A DNA stretch of 10,401 nucleotides from JBNKEI01 sp050288705 (lineage in GTDB: Bacteria; Myxococcota; Myxococcia; Myxococcales; UBA5297): positions 1 through 10,401 of the forward strand of contig JBNKEI010000113.1 of assembly GCA_050288705.1 (NCBI GenBank), in the 5' to 3' direction. Position 1 is the first letter of the stretch; every line of letters starts with the position of its first letter. Shown here in pieces: positions 1 to 7,306 of this stretch. A program made the translations under genes and the position numbers. Below the pieces are notes generated by a model. It was not told the origin of the DNA. It saw only the letters and a list, made by a program, of their open reading frames with translations, and searched no databases.

Positions 1-2
1 CA

Positions 3-635
3 AACTTTATCACCGACACGGTTATCAAATTTGCATTCGAGCGATTTCTCACCCTTTTTGTGGGCGTTGAATTTATAGAGCCATCTGTATCGCGCGCGAT
101 AGATCACTTCGGCGCCGGAGTGCTGGCAGGGCGGACTGAAACCTTGAAAAGGAGCCATCTTGTCCTGGTTCCGGTAAATGATGCCGCAAGTCCCAACGAT
201 CAGGGCACTCATTGGACACTGATCGCATTGAGGCCCATCCGGGACCGGCAGGGCAATGTCATCGGTTCGAGCGTAAAAGCCTACGACACGCTTGTTGGAG
301 AAAACAGCGGCATGGATCGCGAAGACAAGATTGCCCAACAGATTCTGGCACGGCTTGGCTGGCCGCCGGGTAAAGCAAAAGCCCAACAGACACAGGGTCA
401 GGCCCCTAACAATTGCGGCATCGAAATTATCCGCATCGCACTATACCTGGCCAATCATGCACACTACGACATTGATGGCCTCGATAATAGTCTACTGCTT
501 GAGGCATCAATTGCGGAAGCAGATGAATTTCGAACGACAATAAAGAATCACATGCTCCAGGCCGCGGCCGATCCGAAGGGAATAGATAGGAATCGATATT
601 CACAAGAGAAAGAGCCAAGTTTGTATCGTCAATGA
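3..635 (+). CDS. Ulp1/SUMO-protease-like cysteine peptidase (clan CE, C48-like), 5' partial
   Basis: The reading frame is open to the left edge of the window, so the start is missing; a GTG at 60 is internal to the homologous region and probably not the start. Visible residues (about 210) begin with a segment like the Ulp1 substrate-groove helix (FITDTVIKFAFERF). Then come GTHWTLIAL (catalytic His, codon 210-212, followed by the usual Trp), AYDTL (Asp, codon 285-287) and a Gln-rich stretch leading to NNCG (nucleophile Cys, codon 414-416). The order His-Asp-(Gln)-Cys is that of clan CE enzymes, which remove ubiquitin-like proteins or act as bacterial effectors such as XopD. The oxyanion Gln is one residue out of the usual register (Q at 5 or 7 before Cys rather than 6). 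No export signal can be judged because the N-terminus is absent. Function as a deSUMOylase/deubiquitinase is inference; the fold and triad are fairly clear. Confidence 0.72.
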   Translation, partial: NFITDTVIKFAFERFLTLFVGVEFIEPSVSRAIDHFGAGVLAGRTETLKRSHLVLVPVNDAASPNDQGTHWTLIALRPIRDRQGNVIGSSVKAYDTLVGENSGMDREDKIAQQILARLGWPPGKAKAQQTQGQAPNNCGIEIIRIALYLANHAHYDIDGLDNSLLLEASIAEADEFRTTIKNHMLQAAADPKGIDRNRYSQEKEPSLYRQ

Positions 636-679
636 GACGTGGCTTGACTTGAGAGGAAGAGCCGATATAGCAACAGAGA

Positions 680-1486
680 ATGTTTTCGTTCATGCCTAAG
701 TTTCTCTCCAGTCCCTCGGAGTTTGTCCAATATTATCGTGTGGGCGTATGGTTGGTTTTTATTTCCTTGCTTAGTGGCGCTACTTGTTCGCAAAATCGCA
801 ACCAGCGTGACCAGGAAAAGGCCACCATTCACTACGATATGGGCGTTCAGGCGTTCAACAGCAAAGATTCTCGGATGGCACTGATCGAGTTCCAAAAAGC
901 GGTAGAGCTTGACCCTGACTTTGCTCAAGCTCACCACGCTTTGGGGTTGACTTACCACCTGTCTTTTAACGAATTTGATAAGTCCATATTTCACTACCAA
1001 CAAGCATTAAAGCTCGATCCAAAATTTTCGGAAGTATACACCAATTTAGGAAATGTGTACTTGGCAGAGGAACGATACTCCGAGGCTATTCCGTTATACG
1101 AAAAGGCATTGTCCGATATTGTCTACAAAACTCCTTATATTGCGGAAAACAGTTTAGGTTGGTGTTATTACAAAAACGGAGAGGTGCAAAAGGGCATAGC
1201 ACATATTCAAAAAGCTATTGCCGCTAATCCTGAATTTTGCTTGGGGCATCGCAATTTGGGGTTAATCTATACTGAGCTGCGGCAATCCGAAAAGGCAAAA
1301 GATTCTTTTAGAAAGTATGCTAAGCATTGTTCGCAAACCGCGGATGCTCGTTATCAGTATGGACGAGCTCTTTTGGCGGCCGGTAACGAAGGGGATGCCA
1401 AGCGCGAGTTTGAGTCCTGCGCAGGACATGGGCGCTCGACAATAGGTGAGGATTGTCAGCGACTGTTGGGGCAATTAACTCCGTAG
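680..1486 (+). CDS. TPR-repeat (lipo)protein, PilF/PilW-like
   Basis: The 268-residue product has an N-terminal hydrophobic segment (about residues 21-35) ending in SGATC, a weak lipobox with Cys36 as possible lipidation site; otherwise it is a membrane anchor. The rest is about six tetratricopeptide repeats (roughly residues 48-250), with typical spacing and A/G/Y/P signature positions, for example AHHALGLTYH, YTNLGNVYLAEERYSEAI and HRNLGLIYTEL. TPR arrays are protein-binding scaffolds; the layout resembles PilF/PilW pilotins of type IV pili, but no pilus gene is nearby, so that role is only a suggestion. The start is uncertain: ATG 680 gives the full signal, ATG 692 is an alternative, and the best purine-rich site (652-659) is rather far upstream. 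The gene ends 8 bases before recO, so the two are probably co-transcribed. Confidence 0.8.
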   Translation: MFSFMPKFLSSPSEFVQYYRVGVWLVFISLLSGATCSQNRNQRDQEKATIHYDMGVQAFNSKDSRMALIEFQKAVELDPDFAQAHHALGLTYHLSFNEFDKSIFHYQQALKLDPKFSEVYTNLGNVYLAEERYSEAIPLYEKALSDIVYKTPYIAENSLGWCYYKNGEVQKGIAHIQKAIAANPEFCLGHRNLGLIYTELRQSEKAKDSFRKYAKHCSQTADARYQYGRALLAAGNEGDAKREFESCAGHGRSTIGEDCQRLLGQLTP

Positions 1487-1494
1487 ATAATGTC

Positions 1495-2217
1495 ATGGAG
1501 CGAATTCAGTGTGAAGCATTAGTGTTATCCTCGGTGGATTACGGCGAAGCTGACCGAGTAGTAACCTTTTTGACCGCAGAAAATGGAAAAGTTCCGGCAA
1601 TTGCAAAAAACGCTCGCAAAAGTAAGCGCCGATTTTTGGGAGCGCTAGAGCTATTTACTTGGTTGTCAATCCAAATAACCCAATCTAAAGGCGCACTTTA
1701 TCGATTAGAATCGGCAAATGTTTTAAATGGATTTGGCGGGTTACGTAATGACATGGAAACATTAGTATATGCTTCCTATTCCGCGGAATTAACACGCGAG
1801 TTGAGCCGGGAAAAGGAGCCTCAGCCTATTCTTTTCGACCTTCTACGAGGTTTTTTAACCGACCTGGCAGAGGGAGGAAAGGGTATGGTTGAACTAATAA
1901 GTTTTGAGCTGAAAGCATTGGCTGCGGCTGGCTTTATGCCAAGACTTGATTGCTGTGTTTGCTGTGGAACTCGGGGCAAAGAATTTCGATTTGATGCTCA
2001 GCAGGGTGGCGTATTGTGCTTGCCATGCGCGAAGGGTTCAGGAATGACTATTTCTCAGGAAACCACCTTGAGTCTTACTAAATTGCAAAAAGATGGCCAA
2101 TCTTGTGTGTCAGAATTGAGTATAAATGAGTCAAGAAGGGTATTATCCGTTTTTATTCAATATCAATTAGGAAAAAAATTGCGGAGTTTAGAATTATTAG
2201 AAAAAATTCCAAAATAA
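1495..2217 (+). CDS. recO: DNA repair/recombination mediator protein RecO
   Basis: The 240-residue product matches RecO throughout. The N-terminal OB-fold opens with the family signature (ALVLSSVDYGEADRVVTFLT, residues 8-27) and continues to about residue 80 with the basic RKSKRRFLGALE stretch. A helical domain (about 90-150) follows, then a zinc-binding site with CxxC pairs at C154/C157 and C175/C178 (additional Cys at 153 and 156). RecO works with RecR and RecF to load RecA on SSB-coated single-stranded DNA in gap repair. Length fits the family (about 230-260). ATG 1495 is chosen over the in-frame TTG 1453 because it begins right at the conserved domain and avoids overlapping the TPR gene. 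Its presence shows that this part is ordinary chromosome rather than a mobile element. Confidence 0.95.
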   Translation: MERIQCEALVLSSVDYGEADRVVTFLTAENGKVPAIAKNARKSKRRFLGALELFTWLSIQITQSKGALYRLESANVLNGFGGLRNDMETLVYASYSAELTRELSREKEPQPILFDLLRGFLTDLAEGGKGMVELISFELKALAAAGFMPRLDCCVCCGTRGKEFRFDAQQGGVLCLPCAKGSGMTISQETTLSLTKLQKDGQSCVSELSINESRRVLSVFIQYQLGKKLRSLELLEKIPK

Positions 2218-2241
2218 TATTCAGCTTTCTTGCTTTTAAAC

Positions 2242-2266
2242 CGGGGTAAAAACCACCCGTTTTTCC
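2242..2266 (+). terminator. Possible weak terminator after recO
   Basis: A short imperfect GC hairpin (CGGGG ... CCACCCG) is followed directly by five T at 2260-2264. The stem is only about 4-6 pairs with a bulge, so this is a weak rho-independent candidate. It lies between the recO stop and the ATG of the next gene, which would separate the repair genes from the polysaccharide operon. Confidence 0.3.
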
Positions 2267-2304
2267 GCTTGACCATTCGCCTGGGTCGTGCAAAACCTCC
2301 TAGC

Positions 2305-3096
2305 ATGTGTAGGCACGAAATCACCTTTGCTCTGACCATGGGCATGCTAGTAATTGCGAACATTTCCAACGCGATGGAAAAAGTTCCTGGTTACGTTTGG
2401 GTAGCCAGTCGCGTACCAAGCACACTACTAGGGAAAGAAAAGAATAACTGCATTGTTGAGGCTGGCGTTCAGCAAGCGCTGATTTTGTATTTCTTTACAT
2501 CCCAAATCGATATTCGGACTTATCTGCAGGGCTATCTAGCCGGTGACAAAGAAGGCTTTGATTACAATAATCAACTTTCCGGCGGCCTCGGCGCGGAAAT
2601 GGTTTATCAGCCGAACTATTGGCTTCGTTTCGCGGTGGGTATGCGTTACGAATGGGAAGATAATCTGGTTGCGCATACTAGTTTTGGCAATACCGTTGGC
2701 TATGCCTCCACCGATTATCTTTGGCGCGAGTATGAGAGTCGCAAGGGCTGGTTTGTTCAGGGACAAGCGAATGTTCGTTATCCCAGCTCCTTGAAGCCGC
2801 AGGAAAAAGACAGTGTTTACGCGCGCGGTTTTCTCGAAACTGGGTACGTTTTCTGGCAGCCAGCTAATAATTTTCTTTCTATTGGTGGGTTTCTGGCGGC
2901 AGGCGTAAAAGCGGGAACCAGGCAAGTCGACCAATACAACGCGGTAGATTTCAGCCCTTGCGCCAAGGCGATTATCGACTTCCATAAGCACCTGTGGCTG
3001 GAGTTGGCAGGCGGTTACCAGTGGGAGATTCGGTGGGTAAGCGGAACAGAGCTTAGCGGGGTGGTGGCTTCTTCGAAATTGGTGACCTGGTGGTGA
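2305..3096 (+). CDS. Exported beta-barrel-like outer-membrane protein of the polysaccharide operon
   Basis: ATG 2305 gives a 263-residue protein that begins with a signal peptide (hydrophobic ITFALTMGMLVIANISNA, cleavage likely after SNA at residue 22). A TTG at 2230 would extend the frame by 25 residues but places charged sequence before the signal, so it is not preferred. The mature part is rich in aromatic residues and Gly, with alternating amphipathic strands such as WLRFAVGMRYEW, WFVQGQANVRY, FLETGYVFWQ, FLSIGGFLAAGVKAG and LWLELAGGYQWEIRW, as expected for an 8-12-stranded outer-membrane barrel. It ends in an aromatic residue (VTWW), a common trait of Bam-assembled barrels. Resemblance to the C-terminal barrel of NfrA-type proteins is possible but not demonstrable by eye. 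Its last codons overlap the start of the glycosyltransferase, so it is the first gene of the operon; a role as exit pore for the polymer is inferred from context. Confidence 0.7.
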   Translation: MCRHEITFALTMGMLVIANISNAMEKVPGYVWVASRVPSTLLGKEKNNCIVEAGVQQALILYFFTSQIDIRTYLQGYLAGDKEGFDYNNQLSGGLGAEMVYQPNYWLRFAVGMRYEWEDNLVAHTSFGNTVGYASTDYLWREYESRKGWFVQGQANVRYPSSLKPQEKDSVYARGFLETGYVFWQPANNFLSIGGFLAAGVKAGTRQVDQYNAVDFSPCAKAIIDFHKHLWLELAGGYQWEIRWVSGTELSGVVASSKLVTWW

Positions 3097-4937
3097 CGGC
3101 AAATCGCAAAAATGACGCATCGTCTAACAATGAGTATCTCATTCCCTTAATGTTGCCGCGTGAAAAACGCGAATTCTATATCTTGGTGGCCTGGTGGCTG
3201 GTGGCGCTTGGTTATTTTTGGTGGTGGTGGTTCACTCCTGAGCACAATGTGGATGGACGACGCTTTGCCATTAATACCATCCTCCTTCTTTGGGCGACCC
3301 TGTCGCCAGCCTACTTCGTGTTCATTTTGGCGCGAGCCCGCAAGCCTGATTTATCGTCACCCGCGCCACACTTCCAACGCGTGGCCATGATAGTCACTAA
3401 AGCGCCATCCGAGCCGTTTAGTGTCGTTAAAAAAACTTTGGCGGCTATGCTTGCCCAAGACTATCCGCATGATACCTGGTTGGCCGATGAAGACCCCACC
3501 GCAGAAGTACGCGAATGGTGTGAGCGCCACCAAGTGCGCATTTCCACGCGAAAAGGCGTGGCCGAGTATCACGCCCCTCAATGGCCTCGTCGTACCAAAT
3601 GCAAAGAAGGCAATCTGGCGTATTTCTACGATAACTACGGCTACGACCATTACGATTTCGTGGTTCAACTAGATGCTGATCATGTTCCATCGGACAATTA
3701 TCTGAAGGAAATGCTGCGCCCGTTTCAAAACCCGCGGGTCGGTTATGTGTCTGCGCCCAGTATTTGCGACAGCAACGCCCAAGAAAGCTGGTCGGCACGC
3801 AGTCGCCTTTACGTCGAAGGCGCGTTTCATGGTCCCATGCAGGCAGGTCATAACGGGGGCATGGCGCCATTATGCATAGGTTCGCATTATGCTGTGCGCA
3901 CCAAAGCATTAAAGGAAATTGGCGGGTTGGGGCCAGAATTGGCAGAAGATCATTCCACCACCCTTATTATGAATGCGCATGGTTGGCGCGGGGTTCATGC
4001 CTTTGAGGCTATTGCGCGTGGTGAAGGGCCACCAACCTTTGCTGCGCTGGCAACTCAAGAATTTCAGTGGTCCAAAAGTCTTGGCGTGCTGTTGCTTAAG
4101 TATACCGATCAGTATCTTAGAAGGCTTTCTTGGCCACTTAAACTGCAATTCCTGTTTTCCCAGATGTGGTACCCGCTTTTTTCGGTCACCATGGCCGCTT
4201 CGATTTTATTGCCTATCCAGGCATTACTTAGCGCTCGAATATGGGTAGCAGTATCTTATATAGATTTCCTTTGGCATATCTCCTGGATAATCGCATCACT
4301 AATTGCAATCATGTATTGGGTAAAGAGCAAAGGCTGGTTTCGGCCTTATGATGCGAAGGTGCTTTCTTGGGAAGGCTTCATTTTCGTTTTCGCGCGATGG
4401 CCCTGGTCCTTAGCAGGATTCATTTCCGCGGTTTTGGAATGCTTGCGCGAGCGAATAACCGTATTCCGAGTAACTCCCAAGGGAGAAACCGCAGATGTGC
4501 CCGCAGAGCTGAACCTGGTTGCACCCTATTTGGGAATCTCTACCCTGTGTGCGCTTCCCGCGTTGCTGGTTGCATCGCCAGGAAACGCTGCCGGGTTCTA
4601 CTTGCTCACTCTTTGGAATAGCGTTCTGTACCTAGTAGTTGCCGCCATCGTAATAATTGGCCAAGAAGTGGAAAAATTGCCGAGATTTCCCTTGATCTTA
4701 CGTCTGTTTTGGAACGGTCAAAAACGGCGTAATGCCATGTTTGTGGTCTGCGCACTAATAGTGTTTGCTAGCATCGGATTACGGGTTCGGGAAGGAACAA
4801 CGGCTTTGTTCTGGGGTTGGACGCTAGCCCCCAATAGGTCTGATTATATACATCCCGAGGACGAAACCTCGAAAGCCTCGACAGTGGAAGGCCAATTGGG
4901 TGCCGAGTGCCTAGGGGGGGACCGAATAGATGGCTGA
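3090..4937 (+). CDS. Processive-type family 2 glycosyltransferase (BcsA/NfrB-like membrane synthase)
   Basis: The 615-residue protein has two N-terminal membrane segments (about 29-47, 61-81), a cytosolic GT-A domain (about 95-335) and roughly six further membrane segments (about 354-385, 386-410, 426-450, 478-498, 502-524, 548-564). GT2 motifs appear in order: ADED (132-135), KEGNL (172-176), DADH (D195, D197; UDP-sugar/metal), CIGS (262-265), AED (285-287, replacing TED with the catalytic Asp287) and QEFQW (323-327, replacing QxxRW). This is the layout of cellulose-synthase-like enzymes that polymerise a sugar and pass the chain through the inner membrane. No C-terminal PilZ domain is seen; the tail after residue 565 is hydrophilic and unlike known domains. 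The start is GTG 3090 or GTG 3093, overlapping the previous stop; ATG 3150 is a later alternative. The end overlaps the acyltransferase start by 8 bases. The sugar specificity cannot be read from the sequence. Confidence 0.9.
   Translation: MVTANRKNDASSNNEYLIPLMLPREKREFYILVAWWLVALGYFWWWWFTPEHNVDGRRFAINTILLLWATLSPAYFVFILARARKPDLSSPAPHFQRVAMIVTKAPSEPFSVVKKTLAAMLAQDYPHDTWLADEDPTAEVREWCERHQVRISTRKGVAEYHAPQWPRRTKCKEGNLAYFYDNYGYDHYDFVVQLDADHVPSDNYLKEMLRPFQNPRVGYVSAPSICDSNAQESWSARSRLYVEGAFHGPMQAGHNGGMAPLCIGSHYAVRTKALKEIGGLGPELAEDHSTTLIMNAHGWRGVHAFEAIARGEGPPTFAALATQEFQWSKSLGVLLLKYTDQYLRRLSWPLKLQFLFSQMWYPLFSVTMAASILLPIQALLSARIWVAVSYIDFLWHISWIIASLIAIMYWVKSKGWFRPYDAKVLSWEGFIFVFARWPWSLAGFISAVLECLRERITVFRVTPKGETADVPAELNLVAPYLGISTLCALPALLVASPGNAAGFYLLTLWNSVLYLVVAAIVIIGQEVEKLPRFPLILRLFWNGQKRRNAMFVVCALIVFASIGLRVREGTTALFWGWTLAPNRSDYIHPEDETSKASTVEGQLGAECLGGDRIDG
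4914..4920 (+). promoter_or_regulatory. G7 tract acting as ribosome-binding site for the acyltransferase
   Basis: Seven consecutive G lie 9 bases before ATG 4930, inside the last codons of the glycosyltransferase. It can pair with the anti-Shine-Dalgarno sequence and supports translational coupling of the two overlapping genes. As a homopolymer it is also slippage-prone. Confidence 0.45.
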
Positions 4938-6057
4938 CTCGTCTCGGTATGCGGTTTCATCGTCCGCTCAGCAATTTCATAACTTTGATTTTCTTCGCCT
5001 TATTGCTGCATTAATGGTTATTTTCTCGCACGCATTTTTGATCGGAGAAGGTACCGAGGAGCATGAGCCTTTATCTTGGCTGCTTGGCGAGCACGAAATT
5101 CTTGGGACTTATGCGGTCCAGGTTTTCTTTGTGATTAGCGGGTTTCTTCTTTGTGCCAGTGCCTTGAAATCCTGCACCTTAAAATCGTTTTTTTGGAAGC
5201 GCTTCTTGCGAATCTACCCTGGCCTTTTGGTCTGCACCTGCTTTACCGGTCTAATTCTTTCGCCAGCGTTCTCTTCCCTGGGATTCTGGCAATACCATCA
5301 GAGCGGCTTGGGGATAGAATATGTGGCATCGACGTTGTTATTACCTGGACTGCATTGGAACATCGATACCGTGCAGTTTTATCCAGATAAGAGCCAGTGG
5401 CTGGCGCAGACCATCAATGGCACTATGTGGACCATTCCCCAGGAGATGCTCTGCTATGCCCTAATCGCGATTATTACCTGGAGTAAACTTAATAATCTTA
5501 GATTTCTGAGTCGTTTGTTTCTAGTGATTATGCTTATTCGCTATTTACCGCCGATTTGGAATATTCGCGGTGTTAGCAATTTTGCCTATGTATTTCCGTC
5601 TTTTCTCGCTGGAGCAATTCTTTATCATGTGCATGTGCGTACCAAGTTTCGGCCGGTTTTGGCGATTCTGTGTTGTTTATGGGTCTTATTTGCTGCATTG
5701 TGCGGCCAGTTAGGCATGCTATTTCCTTTGTTTGCTGCTTACCCGCTCATTTATTTAGCCACCAGTACAAAAGTACGGCTTCCAAGTGTCGCGCGCTTCG
5801 GCGATTTATCCTATGGTTTGTACCTCTACGGCTGGCCGGCGGAGCAATTGGCGCGTGCGTTGCTGGGGCGGCATACTGCTTGGTGGTCTGTATGGCTACT
5901 GGGAACAGCATTGGCGTTTGTTGCGGCAATGCTTTCTTGGCGCTTTGTAGAAAAGCCAGCCCTGGCTCTAAAAGACGCAGTGCTACGTTTTCCTAGTTTT
6001 AGTAAGAAGCCCGCATTAGGATTAGGATCGGTGAAGACAGACCGTATCGGTACATGA
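4930..6057 (+). CDS. Acyltransferase 3 family membrane protein (OafA-like O-acyltransferase)
   Basis: The 375-residue multi-spanning protein carries the acyltransferase-3 hallmarks. These are FDFLRLIAALMVIFSHAF at residues 19-36 (conserved Arg23 and catalytic His34), FFVISGFLL at 66-74, the basic loop KRFLRIYPGL at 90-99, NGTMWTIPQEMLCY at 163-176, DLSYGLYLYGWP at 292-303 and a C-terminal WRFVEKPA after the last helix. About ten transmembrane helices fit the family's usual length. These enzymes move acetyl or other acyl groups across the inner membrane onto extracytoplasmic glycans. Between a polysaccharide synthase and a glycoside hydrolase, decoration of the nascent polymer is the likely job. 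The start ATG overlaps the synthase stop by 8 bases, and the stop overlaps the next ATG (ATGA). Family assignment is firm; the acyl donor and acceptor are unknown. Confidence 0.92.
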   Translation: MADSSRYAVSSSAQQFHNFDFLRLIAALMVIFSHAFLIGEGTEEHEPLSWLLGEHEILGTYAVQVFFVISGFLLCASALKSCTLKSFFWKRFLRIYPGLLVCTCFTGLILSPAFSSLGFWQYHQSGLGIEYVASTLLLPGLHWNIDTVQFYPDKSQWLAQTINGTMWTIPQEMLCYALIAIITWSKLNNLRFLSRLFLVIMLIRYLPPIWNIRGVSNFAYVFPSFLAGAILYHVHVRTKFRPVLAILCCLWVLFAALCGQLGMLFPLFAAYPLIYLATSTKVRLPSVARFGDLSYGLYLYGWPAEQLARALLGRHTAWWSVWLLGTALAFVAAMLSWRFVEKPALALKDAVLRFPSFSKKPALGLGSVKTDRIGT

Positions 6058-6959
6058 AACTTATAATTCTGGAAATAGCTTTTTTATGGTTGATAGTTTC
6101 AAATAGATTTGTTTATGCCGTGTCACCCCTAAAACTTGGCGCTTACGATCCAAAAGGCTCTCTGGAAACCAATTCAGTTATTGCCGTTGATCACATTTTT
6201 ATTTCCTGGACTGATCCCGGGGTAAGGAAACAAATAGACGAGGCCGCCGCGAAAGCAGTCAAAGCCAAACGTTGGCTGCAAATTACCGTTGAACCATGGC
6301 CGCAGGAGGCGAGTAATTCATCTTCGCTTTTGAAAGACATAGCCGCCAAAGCCTATGATCCCACCATTATCGCTTTATGCAAGCAGGTGTCATCAATTGC
6401 CACCGATTCTACCGGCGTGTTCATACGCTGGGGACACGAAATGGATCTCTTTAGCGGTCGCTATCCATGGGCGAAGGACGTGCCAGAAGAATATATTGCA
6501 GCCTATCGGCATTTTGTGACCAGTTGCCGTGCTGCACTGAGGAGTAAAACCAATGTCTATTTTGTGTGGTCGCCGGTAGGCGTAATTGGAAAAGTCAAAA
6601 AGTTTTGGCCAGGTTCGCAGTATGTCGACTGGATTGGATTATCAGTGTTTGATTGTCCAAAATGTCATGGCCGCCCCCTAGCTTCCCGGACATTTGTGGA
6701 GATTTTTAGTCCAAAATACAATCAGGTTAGCGCCTATAATAAGCCGGTAATGGTGGCAGAATTAGGGGTTGCCGGTACACCCGAGTACCAAGCGCAATGG
6801 ATGGCAAAAGCTTGCCTTCATGCCAAAGCCAACCCGCAATTGCACCTTTTGGTCTATTTCAATCGCCGGGACGCGCCAAATGTCTGGGGGAGCGGTCCAG
6901 CACCCGACTGGAGTATTGACCCAGAGGCGATAGAGCACTGCCTAATTAAGTCTCAGTAA
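6054..6959 (+). CDS. Exported GH26-like glycoside hydrolase
   Basis: The 301-residue protein starts with a signal peptide (cleavage likely after VYA at residue 22). The mature part reads as a TIM barrel of the GH26 type: ITVEPWP (78-83), FIRWGHEMD (123-131) with Glu129 as probable acid/base, VYFVWSP (168-174), YVDWIGLSVFD (190-200), and VMVAELGVAG (232-241) with Glu236 as probable nucleophile. Spacing of the two Glu (about 107 residues) suits clan GH-A. Characterised GH26 members are mainly beta-mannanases and mixed-linkage or xylan hydrolases. In an operon with a polymer synthase, the role is more likely trimming or quality control of the exported polymer in the periplasm, as BcsZ, AlgL or PslG do in other systems. 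Four Cys at 158, 201, 204 and 254 include a CPKC motif after the seventh strand region, which might form disulfides. The start overlaps the acyltransferase stop by 4 bases; the gene ends the operon. Confidence 0.85.
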   Translation: MKLIILEIAFLWLIVSNRFVYAVSPLKLGAYDPKGSLETNSVIAVDHIFISWTDPGVRKQIDEAAAKAVKAKRWLQITVEPWPQEASNSSSLLKDIAAKAYDPTIIALCKQVSSIATDSTGVFIRWGHEMDLFSGRYPWAKDVPEEYIAAYRHFVTSCRAALRSKTNVYFVWSPVGVIGKVKKFWPGSQYVDWIGLSVFDCPKCHGRPLASRTFVEIFSPKYNQVSAYNKPVMVAELGVAGTPEYQAQWMAKACLHAKANPQLHLLVYFNRRDAPNVWGSGPAPDWSIDPEAIEHCLIKSQ

Positions 6960-7306
6960 ACGTCAATTTTTCACCAAAATGGTTGGCAAATAATAAATGA
7001 GAGTGCGGAAATCGCCAATCGGTTAAAAAGTGACTTTTGTGGAAGGACAGCCTCGAGAAGGAACCGGTCTTGGCTAGCAATCACCAAGCAATTAGTAAGC
7101 TTAATGTTTTGAAACGAAATTCTCCAAAACGATACATGTCTCTTGCTTGCGTATGAAGGGATTAGGCAACTAGTACCATACGCGTTTACCGAGTTAGTGA
7201 TGCCTAGTTTGCATTCGCTGAATACTTACGAATTTAGATGCGACAGGTGCGCTCATGCCAACGCTTTAAGCAATGGTGACGTCGTACAGAGAAAAGGAGA
7301 AAAGAA
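6960..7306. other. Gene-free spacer of 347 bases
   Basis: No convincing coding frame, RNA gene or strong terminator is visible. A small ACCA/TGGT inverted repeat near 6972-6982 is too weak to count. The region probably holds the 3' end signals of the operon and a promoter for the downstream lipoprotein, but no -35/-10 pair with proper spacing could be supported: TTGCAT 7209-7214 and TAGATG 7235-7240 are 20 bases apart. Confidence 0.5.
7294..7299 (+). promoter_or_regulatory. Consensus Shine-Dalgarno site (AAGGAG) for the DUF1349-like lipoprotein
   Basis: AAGGAG sits 7 bases before ATG 7307, an ideal arrangement that fixes the start codon. Most other genes in the window have poor or no such site, so this gene stands out. 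Confidence 0.75.

Noticed and set aside
629..1003. Minus-strand open frame opposite the TPR gene
   Set aside because: It is antisense to the clear TPR repeats and has no recognisable features.
1453..1494. TTG at 1453 as the recO start
   Set aside because: It would overlap the TPR gene and add 14 residues not seen in RecO; ATG 1495 begins at the conserved domain.
2230..2304. TTG at 2230 as the start of the barrel-like protein
   Set aside because: The added 25 residues are basic and precede an otherwise standard signal peptide; a weak terminator-like hairpin also lies inside this stretch.
2536..3909. Long minus-strand open frames opposite the barrel and synthase genes (2536-3120, 3357-3668, 3445-3909)
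   Set aside because: Their translations show no domain or signal pattern and they lie antisense to well-supported genes.
3090..4937. Calling the synthase BcsA (cellulose synthase)
   Set aside because: No PilZ domain, no bcsB or bcsC beside it, and QxxRW is altered; only membership of the GT2 processive-type group is supported.
7209..7240. TTGCAT and TAGATG as a sigma-70 promoter before the lipoprotein
   Set aside because: The 20-base spacing is too long and the -10 match is poor.
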